Source of the DNA: Halochromatium sp.
GTDB taxonomy: Bacteria; Pseudomonadota; Gammaproteobacteria; Chromatiales; Chromatiaceae
Length of the DNA: 64,000 bases
Assembly (NCBI GenBank): GCA_010912705.1
Contig: POWB01000014.1
Location: 55,802 to 119,801 of the forward strand
Direction: 5' to 3'
The first letter of the stretch is position 1, and each line of letters opens with the position of its first letter. Shown piece after piece: positions 54,571-62,642 of this stretch. Below the pieces are notes generated by a model that did no database searches, had not been told where the DNA came from, and saw only the letters and a program-made list of their open reading frames with translations. The translations under genes were made by a program, and so were the position numbers.

Positions 54571-56757
54571 CTATGGCTTGCCAAGGATGACATAGCCGGT
54601 GGTATTGCCATCGCCCGAGAGCCCGAGTCCGAAGTAGAAGGGGCCAAGCCAGGTGTCAGCGCCAAAGAAGAGGCTGCTGCCGTAGCGGGTTTCGCTCGGG
54701 TTTAGCTCCTCGAAGACGTCCCACAGACGCCCGACCTCCAGTGATCCGCCGAGATAGAGACCTCTGCCGAGCGGCGGGGTGAGTGTGGCGAGCTGATGTT
54801 GGTAGACCAGGCTGCCGAAGGCGTACTCGTTGCCGCGGAACTGATCGTTGGCGTAGCCCGAGAGCTTGAGGAAGCCACCGAGCGGGAACTGATCGTAGTA
54901 GGGCATCTCGTCGCCGAACGCGCTTCCGCCGCGCAGGTTCAGGGTCAGGGTGTTGGGCCCGCTGCTGACGGCCTTGCCGGCCTGGATCTCGGTTCGGAAG
55001 TACTGCTCGTCGGCGCCCAGGGACTCGAGTGGCGCGAGCAGGTCAGCCTTGATATAGCTGCCTCTGCGGGCCAGCCCGCCACTGTCGCGGGTGTCGTAGA
55101 GCAGGCGGCCGCGGAGGCCCGTGTCGTTGTTCTGCACGTCGGGCACCAGGGACGAGCCAGTGTCCACGTTGGCGTCGACCTGGCCCGCCTGTAGGCCGAG
55201 TCGGAGTTCGGCGAAGCGGCCAAAGGTGGTGCCCAAGTCCAGGCCGATGCGGTAGCGCGCGATGTCGTAGCGGGCGATGCGGTCGTCACCCTCGAAGACG
55301 CTGAGCGGCACCTTGCCGAGGTCGATGTAGGGGGCGACGAAGCCGGTCCGCGCGGTATCGAAAGGCTGATAGAACTCCGAGAACAGGTGAGGCTCGTTGC
55401 CCATATTGATGCTGCTCAGCCATTCGCCGCCGAGCGCGTTGATCCAGGTCTGGCGATAGGTCGCGCGCAAGCCGAACCGGCTGTCGCCCTCGAAGTCGTT
55501 GGTGAGGCCGAGGCCGAAGCTCAGGTAGCCCGGCCCCCAGGCCTTCTCGACGGCGTCGACGATCAGCAGGTTGCGCCCGTCCTCGCGCTCGATGCGGTAG
55601 TTGATCCGCTCGAATTCCCCGCGCCCGTAGAGGCGGTTGAGGTCGCTCTTGAGCTGGCTGCGGTCGAGCGGCTGGCCCTGGTGCCGCTTCACCACGGGCT
55701 CGAACAGATCTGGATTCACCCGCTCCAGGCCGACGACGCGGACCTCATCGATATGCTCGATCGGCTGGCGCCGGCGCTCGATCGACGCCCGCCAGTCGGC
55801 ATACTCGGCCGGACTCACCCCCAGGCCAGCGAGCTGGTCCGAGACCTGACGTGCGGCCTCGACGCCGGTGGCGATGGCCTCTGGCCCGCGGTCGAAGTCG
55901 CCGGGTGTGATGTCACCGAGCTGTGGCCGGACCAGGATGTCGCGTCGGGGATCGATCTCGGCGAGCGACCGCGCCTCGTTCTGGGCGAAGACAAAGTTGA
56001 TCATCTGCCCGAAGCTGCCCAGCACCGTGCTCAGCTGCTCGCGGCTCGGCGGGGTGGAGTCGAGCTTGACTACGATCAGCCGGTCGACGCCCATTTCGCG
56101 CGCGATGTCGACCGGGAGGTTACGCACCAGTCCACCGTCGACGTAGATCCGATCATCGGTCTCCAAGGGCGCGAACACGCCCGGGACCGCCATGCTCGCG
56201 CGCATCGCCAGCGGCAGCGGTCCCTGGTCGATGACGACCATCTCGCCGCTCTCAAGGTCGGTAGCGACCGCCCGAAATGGGATTGGGAGCTGGTCGAAGT
56301 GCGCGACCCCCTCGGCGCCGTTGGTCAGCTGACTCAGGTACAGGAGCACCTCTTGCCCCGAGATCGCCCCTTTGGGCAGGCGGAACTCGCCATCGCGCCG
56401 ACCGATGGCGAAGCCGAAGGTCGGACGTAGGCTCTCCTCCTTGCGGCGCATGGGCCACTCGGCGCGGGGTGGGTCGTCGTCGAACAGCTGATTCCAGTCG
56501 ACCGAGGTGACGGCTTCATCCATCTCGGCGGCGTTGAGGCCGGACGCGTAGCCGCCGCCGACCAGCGCCCCCATACTGGTGCCAGCGATCGCGTCGATCG
56601 GCACGCGCAGCTCCTCAAGCACCTTGAGCACGCCGATATGGGCTGAGCCTTTGGCGCCTCCACCGGCCAGTACGAGGCCGATGCGGGGGCGTGAAGCCTC
56701 GGCCGTCGCAGCGGTGAAGGCAGCAATCAGACAAAGAGCGGCAATGACGAGCTTCAT
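54571..56757 (-). CDS. PlpD-like type Vd autotransporter: patatin, POTRA and barrel
   Basis: 728 residues. After a signal peptide (ending TAEA) comes a secreted patatin domain (about 20-300) with GGGAKGSAHIG, nucleophile elbow GTSMGA and catalytic DGG. A POTRA domain (about 335-415, IEHIDEVRVVGLERVNPDLF) and an Omp85/BamA-like barrel (about 420-728, ending YVILGKP) follow. This order defines the type Vd secretion family of Pseudomonas PlpD, in which the lipase is moved across the outer membrane by its own barrel. GGAAAG precedes ATG 56757. Confidence 0.92.
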   Translation of the reverse strand: MKLVIAALCLIAAFTAATAEASRPRIGLVLAGGGAKGSAHIGVLKVLEELRVPIDAIAGTSMGALVGGGYASGLNAAEMDEAVTSVDWNQLFDDDPPRAEWPMRRKEESLRPTFGFAIGRRDGEFRLPKGAISGQEVLLYLSQLTNGAEGVAHFDQLPIPFRAVATDLESGEMVVIDQGPLPLAMRASMAVPGVFAPLETDDRIYVDGGLVRNLPVDIAREMGVDRLIVVKLDSTPPSREQLSTVLGSFGQMINFVFAQNEARSLAEIDPRRDILVRPQLGDITPGDFDRGPEAIATGVEAARQVSDQLAGLGVSPAEYADWRASIERRRQPIEHIDEVRVVGLERVNPDLFEPVVKRHQGQPLDRSQLKSDLNRLYGRGEFERINYRIEREDGRNLLIVDAVEKAWGPGYLSFGLGLTNDFEGDSRFGLRATYRQTWINALGGEWLSSINMGNEPHLFSEFYQPFDTARTGFVAPYIDLGKVPLSVFEGDDRIARYDIARYRIGLDLGTTFGRFAELRLGLQAGQVDANVDTGSSLVPDVQNNDTGLRGRLLYDTRDSGGLARRGSYIKADLLAPLESLGADEQYFRTEIQAGKAVSSGPNTLTLNLRGGSAFGDEMPYYDQFPLGGFLKLSGYANDQFRGNEYAFGSLVYQHQLATLTPPLGRGLYLGGSLEVGRLWDVFEELNPSETRYGSSLFFGADTWLGPFYFGLGLSGDGNTTGYVILGKP

Positions 56758-56887
56758 GGTCTTTCCAGTTATCGAGTCGTTCTCGAGCGGTGCGATGCAT
56801 ACCTCACTACACCCCAGTGCCGCCCTATGCAAATTCCGATGCTCGATCAACGCGAAGAATGTCACCGCAGGTGATCGGGGAGTTGAG

Positions 56888-57109
56888 TCAGGAAGGCCCT
56901 ATCGGCAGCCTGCAACGGCCAGACTCAGTTGGCGATCTCCTCCGGGTCTGTCCCATGCTCGTCGCGCCGGTCGGCGCCTCCACCAGCTCCGCGGAATCAC
57001 CCATGTGGGGCGTCGCAGGTCGGGCCAGGGCCGATCCTTCCGCGAGGAGATGGGTGGTGCCTGCCGTCAGCGCGGCAGCCGTCGAGATGATCGACATCTT
57101 ATTGGCCAA
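56888..57109 (-). CDS. Small secreted-like protein downstream of the radical SAM gene
   Basis: Predicted 73 residues from TTG 57109, which has AGGGAG seven bases upstream; ATG 57097 lacks such a site. A signal-like N terminus (MSIISTAAALTAG to GSALA) is followed by a polar tail rich in Pro, Ser and Arg. I do not recognise it. It follows the maturase by 27 bases and could be the last gene of the cassette, but it has no Trp-x-Asn motif. It may be spurious. Confidence 0.4.
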   Translation of the reverse strand: MANKMSIISTAAALTAGTTHLLAEGSALARPATPHMGDSAELVEAPTGATSMGQTRRRSPTESGRCRLPIGPS

Positions 57110-57120
57110 CAGTCAACTCC

Positions 57121-57140
57121 CTAAGGCTTCTTCGCCTTAG
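57121..57140. other. Hairpin overlapping the maturase stop codon
   Basis: Perfect seven-bp palindrome CTAAGGC/GCCTTAG with a six-base loop. It covers the TAA of the radical SAM gene and ends just before the ribosome site of the 73-residue gene. There is no T run, so it is more likely an mRNA structure affecting the downstream gene than a terminator. Confidence 0.6.
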
Positions 57141-58285
57141 TTGGTCGTTGGCGGGGTCATTGCGCCGGCACCAGCGAGCCGGGTCGCTTGGCCTTCGATA
57201 TGCCGGAACAGTCGCTTGTAGAGCTCGCAGTAGGGGTCTTTCTCCAGCAAGGTTTGGTGCCTGCTGTAGGTGCGCACCGGGCAGCCGCCGTGGCATAGCG
57301 CGAGGTAGTTGCAGTCGATGCAGTCTCTTTGCATCAGTTGCACCGGGCGTTCGGTGAAGCGCCGACGGGCGGGGCTGTCGCGGAGCAGCTCGGACAAGCT
57401 GTCGCATTCGAGGATATTTCCGAAACGGTAATCGGGATAGCTGGTCACCCAGCAGTCGCACTGGGCGACATGGCCCCTGGCGTCGACGGCGATGAGCTCG
57501 TCGGCGCAGTTTCGTCCCCAGATGCAGGGGAGGGTGGCATCGCGTTGGGTGAAGTAGTTGATCAGCTGGTCGAACGGCCCGATGCGCACGTCCCGATCCG
57601 CGCCGCGTTCAAGCCAGAGATCGGCCAGCTCGCAGTGGAACCGCGCTAGATCCGCGATATCTAGGTCCAGCGCTTGTTTGGCGTCGTTGGCCTCGCCGCC
57701 GGGGAAGGGGGTGTTGATCTGAAAATCGATCACGCCGAGCGCGTCGACCAAGTGCTCATAGAAGCGCTCGGCGCCGATCTCGAGTGTCGTCCAGTTGAGC
57801 ACCGAGATAACTTTGACATCGATGCCGGCCGAGCGCGCCATGCGCACCTTGCTCGCCCAGAGCGCGTCATAGTGCTCAGGCTCCCGTCCGGGCAGCTTGC
57901 GGTAGAGGTTCGGGTAGTCCAGCGAGGTGCTGACACTGTTGCCGAACATCTCGGCGATGATTGCGTCCCACTCTGGGCTGTAGGGGAGCAGGTTGGTCTG
58001 CAGGCCGTGATCGACCTGTATGCAGCGCTTCGCGGAAGCCTCCCCAATCAGGGCAAACGCCTCTCGGTACCACTGCGGCGGCAGCAGCATCGCCTCGCCA
58101 CCCTGCCAATGGATGGTCAGTGCACCGATCCCATGGGCGTCCATGTGCTCCAGCACCTTATCGACGATCAGCCCAAGGCGCTCGATGCTCAGGTAGTCAC
58201 GGGTCTTGTCTTCGAAGCAGTACTCGCACGCCGCGTTGCATTGGTTGGTCGCCAGCAGGATCAACGAGAAGTGATTGCCGTTCAT
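57137..58285 (-). CDS. Radical SAM/SPASM peptide maturase (GrrM/XyeB-like)
   Basis: 382 residues. It starts MNGNHFSLILLATNQ and has the radical SAM motif CNAACEYC (about residues 17-24), binding the cluster that splits S-adenosylmethionine, then IHWQGGEA (the SAM-binding GGE). The C-terminal SPASM domain has CIWGRNC, QCDCW, CIDCNYLALCHGGC and a late Cys, enough for auxiliary Fe-S clusters. This plan is typical of RiPP maturases, and the Gly-rich precursor lies two genes upstream. Predicted reaction: crosslinking of the Trp-x-Asn motifs in that precursor. The start overlaps the partner gene's stop by four bases (ATGA). An anaerobic sulfatase maturase is a less likely alternative. Confidence 0.88.
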   Translation of the reverse strand: MNGNHFSLILLATNQCNAACEYCFEDKTRDYLSIERLGLIVDKVLEHMDAHGIGALTIHWQGGEAMLLPPQWYREAFALIGEASAKRCIQVDHGLQTNLLPYSPEWDAIIAEMFGNSVSTSLDYPNLYRKLPGREPEHYDALWASKVRMARSAGIDVKVISVLNWTTLEIGAERFYEHLVDALGVIDFQINTPFPGGEANDAKQALDLDIADLARFHCELADLWLERGADRDVRIGPFDQLINYFTQRDATLPCIWGRNCADELIAVDARGHVAQCDCWVTSYPDYRFGNILECDSLSELLRDSPARRRFTERPVQLMQRDCIDCNYLALCHGGCPVRTYSRHQTLLEKDPYCELYKRLFRHIEGQATRLAGAGAMTPPTTN

Positions 58286-59133
58286 GGTGGGCTCACATCT
58301 CCGGCTGGGGGTATGGCCGCGATATCGGCCCTGAGCGCTTCGGCGGCCTGCTGCAGCGTGCTGAACAGGGTTCTCACCCCCGCGCAGTCGTAGTCGCGGC
58401 GCGGCCATTTGAAATAACCGCGGCATGGGGCGAAGAACGGGCATTCGGCGCACTCGGCCCCTTCGCGGCGCAGACGGTTCGCCCACTGCTCCACGAATGC
58501 TTCAGGGCGGACACCGACCTCGGCTCCCGCCAGCTTGCCGGGCAAGCGCTCCTCGCCGCCTGTGTCGACATGGCGCACCAGCGCCGGGTCCTCTTCCTGA
58601 ATCGCCCACAGGCTGATTGGCTGGCGATGACAGAGGCCGAGCAGCACGCTGTGGAAATAGTCGATGGGCTGCCCCACGGTGGGCCGGTGCAGGTAGTCGT
58701 CGAGCACCTGAGCCAGCGATTCGATCAGCGGCACCGTCGGTTGGCCGACCTGCAGCCTGACAGCAAACTGCAGCGAGGCGGCGAGCTTGGCAGCCTTCTC
58801 GAATCCCGGCTCCACCGGCAGCAAGACTCGGACGGGATGATTGTCGAGCAGCTTGGCGTACTCGTAGAGACGTGCAAAGTCGTCGGCGGGACTGTCCAGC
58901 ACTAGCTCGATGCCCAAACCCTCGGCCCAGTGGACAAGAGCCTCGCTGCCGCTCGGTAGCGAGCGAAGCTGCACATAGGCCAGGTCGTTGAGATCGGCAG
59001 CACCAATCCGATCGACGAGCGCGTGCGGGTCGTCGCTGCGTACGATCAGGTGGCGCCCGCGGCATGCGGACAGGTGTTCAAGGGGGACATGGTAAATGAT
59101 CGAATCCGCCGCCAGGCTTGTTGTTTCAGTCAT
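58282..59133 (-). CDS. SPASM-like partner protein lacking the radical SAM motif
   Basis: 283 residues from ATG 59133, with AGGA eight bases upstream. The N-terminal part has alternating strand and helix segments like half a TIM barrel (IELVLDSPADDFARLYEYAK, VRVLLPVEP) but no CxxxCxxC. The C terminus has CAECPFFAPCRGYFKWPRRDYDC, a SPASM-like Cys set that could hold an Fe-S cluster. It lies between precursor and maturase and is coupled to the maturase by ATGA. I infer a degenerate radical SAM paralogue that binds the precursor or passes electrons. I know no characterised member. Confidence 0.7.
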   Translation of the reverse strand: MTETTSLAADSIIYHVPLEHLSACRGRHLIVRSDDPHALVDRIGAADLNDLAYVQLRSLPSGSEALVHWAEGLGIELVLDSPADDFARLYEYAKLLDNHPVRVLLPVEPGFEKAAKLAASLQFAVRLQVGQPTVPLIESLAQVLDDYLHRPTVGQPIDYFHSVLLGLCHRQPISLWAIQEEDPALVRHVDTGGEERLPGKLAGAEVGVRPEAFVEQWANRLRREGAECAECPFFAPCRGYFKWPRRDYDCAGVRTLFSTLQQAAEALRADIAAIPPAGDVSPP

Positions 59134-59177
59134 CCGTATTCCTGCCGGCGGATTGTCATCTTTGCCCGTGGCGCCAG

Positions 59178-59492
59178 TCAGCGTCTGTTGACCCAGCTGC
59201 CGCCCCCCCAACCGCCGCCACGGCGGTTGACCCAGCTGCCGCCACCGCCGCCGCGTCCGTTGAGCCAGCCGCCTCCCCCGCCTCCGCCTCCGCGGCGGTT
59301 TATCCAGGCCGCCTCTGCGGGGCGATTGGTCAGCAGCGCGCCGCCGGCAACGGCACCGACGATGACTGCCCGCGACCAACTGCCCAGGCCGATGAGAAAG
59401 TCGCGGCGGCTCTGAAGCGCTTGTTCCTCGCAGCTGCCGGCATCCGCCGTGGGGTCGCCCGGGGTCGTCGAGGGTTCGTGCTTGTCAGTCAT
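59178..59492 (-). CDS. Tat-exported Gly-rich RiPP precursor with four Trp-x-Asn motifs
   Basis: 104 residues; AGGAG precedes the ATG. A 27-residue acidic N terminus leads to a twin-arginine signal (SRRDFLIGLG, then a hydrophobic stretch to about residue 55, ending in PAEA). The remainder is the core: W-I-N-R-R, a Gly-8 run, W-L-N-G-R, a Gly/Ser run, W-V-N-R-R, GGGWGGGS, and W-V-N-R-R at the C terminus. Aromatic-x-Asn is the motif on which three-residue cyclophane-forming radical SAM enzymes act. The Gly-rich repeats recall GrrA precursors of the GRRM systems. It heads the cassette followed by the SPASM partner and the maturase. Confidence 0.85.
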   Translation of the reverse strand: MTDKHEPSTTPGDPTADAGSCEEQALQSRRDFLIGLGSWSRAVIVGAVAGGALLTNRPAEAAWINRRGGGGGGGGWLNGRGGGGGSWVNRRGGGWGGGSWVNRR

Positions 59493-59537
59493 GAGATGGT
59501 TCTCCTTTGTTCGCTATTCTGCAGCGCCTTGCGAGGG

Positions 59538-60032
59538 CTAGCTGCCGCCGCCCAGGATTTGAGAGTAATGCATGGTGTGGAACCGCCAGGTATCACCCTG
59601 TCTGACCAGGACTGCGGAGACATTGAGGATGAAATGGCGCGACTCGTTTCCCTTCTTGTCCTTGAAGTCGCAGACCGCGGTGAGCCAGGCTACGTTGTCC
59701 TCGGAGGTGCCGGCACCCTCGCCGCACTCGACCTCCTTGGTATTCGGGTCGAAGTCTTTCATGAACTGGGCATAGGCATCCTTGACTTCCTCCTTACCGA
59801 CCCAGTGTTCGCCAGGCCCGGTACCCATGAGCATGATGTCGTCGCTGTCGGCAAACGTGCCCATCACCCCCGCGATATCGTGTGCATCGAGCGCCTTATG
59901 CTGCTCCTGCCATAAGGCGCTAACCGCCGCCTCCGCCGGCGTGTTCGCCGCCGTCTGAGGCATGTCCGCGCACGACGCTAACGTAACAATGCCTGTCGCC
60001 AGCGCCAGACCCGTTAACCCAATTCTTCTCAT
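59538..60032 (-). CDS. NTF2/SnoaL-like lipoprotein
   Basis: 164 residues starting MRRIGLTGLALATG with lipobox TLASC, predicting a lipid-anchored periplasmic protein. The mature part is an NTF2-like (SnoaL/DUF4440) cone fold: LWQEQHKALDAHDIAGVMGTF, MGTGPGEHWVGKEE and WRFHTMHYSQIL. These proteins often bind small ligands or act as secreted isomerase-like folds; no activity is predicted. AGGAG lies ten bases upstream. It lies 45 bases before the RiPP precursor and may be co-transcribed with it. Confidence 0.8.
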   Translation of the reverse strand: MRRIGLTGLALATGIVTLASCADMPQTAANTPAEAAVSALWQEQHKALDAHDIAGVMGTFADSDDIMLMGTGPGEHWVGKEEVKDAYAQFMKDFDPNTKEVECGEGAGTSEDNVAWLTAVCDFKDKKGNESRHFILNVSAVLVRQGDTWRFHTMHYSQILGGGS

Positions 60033-60566
60033 CACAGCTAGCTCCTGTTCGGATTGCTCGAAACGCAACGCGCCACCACCGACCGACGGCGCTTGCCAGG
60101 GCCATCGCCGCCATTCGCCTGGCAGCCAGGTTCACCAATCAAACTTCCGTGATTCTCCCCACTCGCGGCTCGCCGCCGGACAAGGCTCGGATTGGCGAGC
60201 CGCCGCACCAAAGAGTCTTGCTGTAAGCGACACGAATGACCCTATTTAGTTTAGGTTAATCTAGCGTAAAAGTGCCAAAACTGCCTGTCATTTGGCGCCA
60301 TATCGAAACTGGACTATGCTCCGAAGCGTCTCAAGGTGCGCTCTGTGTCAACCAGCCCAACATCAACATGCCCACCGCCAGGAACCAGTTGCCCGCAACC
60401 CGGACGGTTATCCCGGCTCAGAATGCCTGTAGCGGGACTACAGCTGACGAGGTGAGTCGCGCCACTCGCTGCGAGCGAAATGTTAGGCCTCGTCAGAGCC
60501 GGTTGCCGATCATGCCGGCGTCCGCCGACTAGGATGTATGCAGTGGGTATCGCCCCAGAGCACGCG
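60033..60566. other. Intergenic region upstream of the peptide cassette
   Basis: About 530 bases without a credible gene. A nine-bp inverted repeat, CGGCTCGCC (60166-60174) with GGCGAGCCG (60194-60202), is present without a T run. An AT-rich patch near 60240-60270 could hold the promoter for the minus-strand cassette, but no clear -35/-10 pair was found. Confidence 0.5.
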
Positions 60567-61217
60567 CTACTTCGGCAGTACGATGTTCGCCTGGAGACGG
60601 AAGCGAAAGCCCTCGGGACCGTTATCGGGCGACTCGGCCCAGTAGCCCACTCCGGCCTGGAGGCTGACCGGTACCTTCCCGAACTTGACGAGCTTGGCGA
60701 GCCCCACGTTCACCGGTACCGACCACTGCTCCGATTCCCAGTCATAGCTGGTCTCGGACTGTATCGAGAGGGTCCAGGCGCTCGGCCAGGTGTAGGCGAC
60801 GAAGGGCTGCGCGAAGGTGTTGCTGATGTCAGGGCGTTTGTCGTCGCCAGCGAACGACCAGATGTGATTGGTGAGCATCCCCATGGTCCAGCGTCCCTTT
60901 AAAAACAGGCCAACCGCCGCCGGTCCGGCGCCCCACTTCTTGCCGCCGACGAGGTCGTCGGTGGCAGTCGGCAGCAGGACGACGGGGCCTGCGCCCCAGA
61001 CCAGCCCACCGGCGGGGGACTGCTTCGGCGAGAAAAAGAGACTGAGGTTGATGTCGCCCAGGCCGAATTGGGAGCCGGCGCCAGGGTCGAGATCGTCCTG
61101 ATAGATAACGGGCATGATGGTCCGCGTGATCAGGTTCCAGTTCTCGCCGATGTCGCTGTCGCCGGCCTGTGCACTCGTCATCAACACTGCGCTGCACAAA
61201 CCAACCACGAGCAGCAT
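60567..61217 (-). CDS. Outer-membrane transporter-like protein, shortened N terminus
   Basis: 216 residues: a signal peptide (MLLVVGLCSAVLMTSAQA), then a beta-rich barrel-like domain with ENWNLITRTIMPVIYQ, FGLGDINLSLFFSP and VWGAGPVVLLPTATD. It matches a bacterial family often labelled transporter or neuromedin-U-like. Relatives usually carry about 50-60 further residues between the signal and ENWNL, starting with an NPVA-type strand; these are missing here, so an internal deletion is likely. GAGGA precedes the ATG. Function unknown. Confidence 0.7.
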   Translation of the reverse strand: MLLVVGLCSAVLMTSAQAGDSDIGENWNLITRTIMPVIYQDDLDPGAGSQFGLGDINLSLFFSPKQSPAGGLVWGAGPVVLLPTATDDLVGGKKWGAGPAAVGLFLKGRWTMGMLTNHIWSFAGDDKRPDISNTFAQPFVAYTWPSAWTLSIQSETSYDWESEQWSVPVNVGLAKLVKFGKVPVSLQAGVGYWAESPDNGPEGFRFRLQANIVLPK

Positions 61218-61275
61218 GCTTTAGTGGTTCCTCGATCTTTCGTCCGGCCAATTAAGGCGCCTCACTGTTGGAATC

Positions 61276-62340
61276 TCAGAACTGCCAGGCACCGGTGAGG
61301 GTGAAATAATCGGACTCGAACCGATTCTCGGCGCTGAGGTCGTGCATCCACTTCCCCAGCACCGTGAGCCGACCGCCGCCGGCTTTGGGAATCCAGACGA
61401 AGCCCGGACCGACGCCGAAAGACTCGGACTTGAAGTCGCCGAGGGTCGCGCCGGAGCCGCTGTCGCCCGTCAACTGGTTGTAGTAGTAACCGCGCAGGCC
61501 AAGGGCGAAGCTTTCCGAGACGAACTGGTTCGCCACGAAGTCCATATGGAACTCCGTTCCGGTCCTGTAGTTGGTGGCCGAGTTCTCGGTGTTGACCATG
61601 ACGCCTGGCGCAAGCGACACCTCGGTTCTGGAGTCGGGGTTGAACCAGGTCACGGCTCCAACGGTGTCGAAGCTCCAGTAATTGCGCCCGAGATTGGCGA
61701 GGTCGGAACCCGAGGTGTCGTATCCCCCGGTCGGCGCGACAATCGATTCCCAGAGCTTGAACGACCAGAGGCCCGAGCTCCAGCTCAGCTGGACCGGGAT
61801 GAATGCGATGTCGCTCAAATCAAAGCTGTCGTCGGAAAAGCCGATGCTGCCGCCAAGCGGTCCGACAAGCGCGCCGTCCAGTTCGGCCTGGCCGAAGGGG
61901 ATCGCCACACCCATGGTGTATCGCCCCCCGAGCACCGGCCTTTCGAAGGTATAGGTCAGCGAGGTGAGATTGAGGAAGAGGTCGAGGTCGATGCCCAGGG
62001 TGACCCGTCCATCGATGAGCGCGACGTCCGTACTGCCCGTCTGGTACCAGAGCATGTTCGCCGCCAGCAAACCGGGCTCGGGCGGTACGGCGAGGAAGAT
62101 ATCGCCGAGCGCGCCAGGCAGATAGTGGCTCGAGGCACCCTCGGCCGCGAAGGTGTTGAAGGGGGCGGACGTACAGAGTAGGGCCAAGCCCGCGAGCGCT
62201 ACCGCTGTGCGTGGCTGCGCCGACCGGCTCCGCAAATCTGCGTGCGCCTTTCCGGCCTCTCGTCGATCTAGCGGCCGATCATGTCCGTGCCGACGCAAGG
62301 CGCCGTCTCGCAGCACACCGTTCTGTTTCAGGATTGTCAT
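61276..62340 (-). CDS. Outer-membrane SphA/MetA-pathway-type protein (phenol degradation family)
   Basis: 354 residues. A long basic N terminus is followed by a signal segment (about 45-65, AVALAGLALLCTSAPFNTFA), then a barrel: GALGDIFLAVPPEPG, YTMGVAIPFGQ, APTGGYDTSGSDLANLGRNY, and the terminal Phe in FTLTGAWQF. This is the pattern of the SphA/MetA outer-membrane family, often linked to hydrophobic-compound uptake. The true start may lie downstream of ATG 62340, because the n-region is unusually long. Confidence 0.8.
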   Translation of the reverse strand: MTILKQNGVLRDGALRRHGHDRPLDRREAGKAHADLRSRSAQPRTAVALAGLALLCTSAPFNTFAAEGASSHYLPGALGDIFLAVPPEPGLLAANMLWYQTGSTDVALIDGRVTLGIDLDLFLNLTSLTYTFERPVLGGRYTMGVAIPFGQAELDGALVGPLGGSIGFSDDSFDLSDIAFIPVQLSWSSGLWSFKLWESIVAPTGGYDTSGSDLANLGRNYWSFDTVGAVTWFNPDSRTEVSLAPGVMVNTENSATNYRTGTEFHMDFVANQFVSESFALGLRGYYYNQLTGDSGSGATLGDFKSESFGVGPGFVWIPKAGGGRLTVLGKWMHDLSAENRFESDYFTLTGAWQF

Positions 62341-62441
62341 TCGATCTCATGACTCCAAGTTCGTAGGCCCAACCCAGGCAGGGGGTCACGGGTGCAGCCG
62401 GTTCTTCTCGGGCACCCGTCTCGGCGACGATGCGGATTTCG

Positions 62442-62642
62442 GAGCCGCTTCAGGGTGCCCTCGAACGCGAAGGGCGCCTGGTCGAAGTAGTCGTCCGCCA
62501 CCGGCGAAGCCGTGTCCATGCCGACATCAAAGGTCTCGGATGCCGTAAAGATCAATGGAACGGTGCGCTGGACCGTGCCCGCGGCGGCCTCCTCGCCGTT
62601 GATCCAGAAGCCGTCCCAGTCATTGGCGAATTCGGCGTTCAA
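62442..62642 (-). pseudogene. C-terminal fragment of an arylsulfatase
   Basis: The frame reads GEEAAAGTVQRTVPLIFTAS, then ETFDVGMDTASPV and FEGTLKRL, the tail of type I (formylglycine) arylsulfatases. There is no catalytic CxPxR region and no start. Homology stops near 62442 and the frame runs on as unrelated sequence. It abuts the alkylsulfatase fragment in a different frame. Confidence 0.7.

Noticed and set aside
55387..56430. 347-codon open frame on the plus strand
   Set aside because: Antisense to the PlpD-like gene, whose catalytic and barrel motifs are complete; no recognisable protein features.
57137..58285. Radical SAM protein as an anaerobic sulfatase-maturating enzyme because sulfatase fragments lie 4 kb away
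   Set aside because: The Gly-rich WxN precursor and SPASM partner are directly coupled to it, while the sulfatase pieces are distant ruins. Not fully excluded.
60272..60532. 86-codon plus-strand frame in the region upstream of the peptide cassette
   Set aside because: No ribosome site, signal or family motif; composition looks random.
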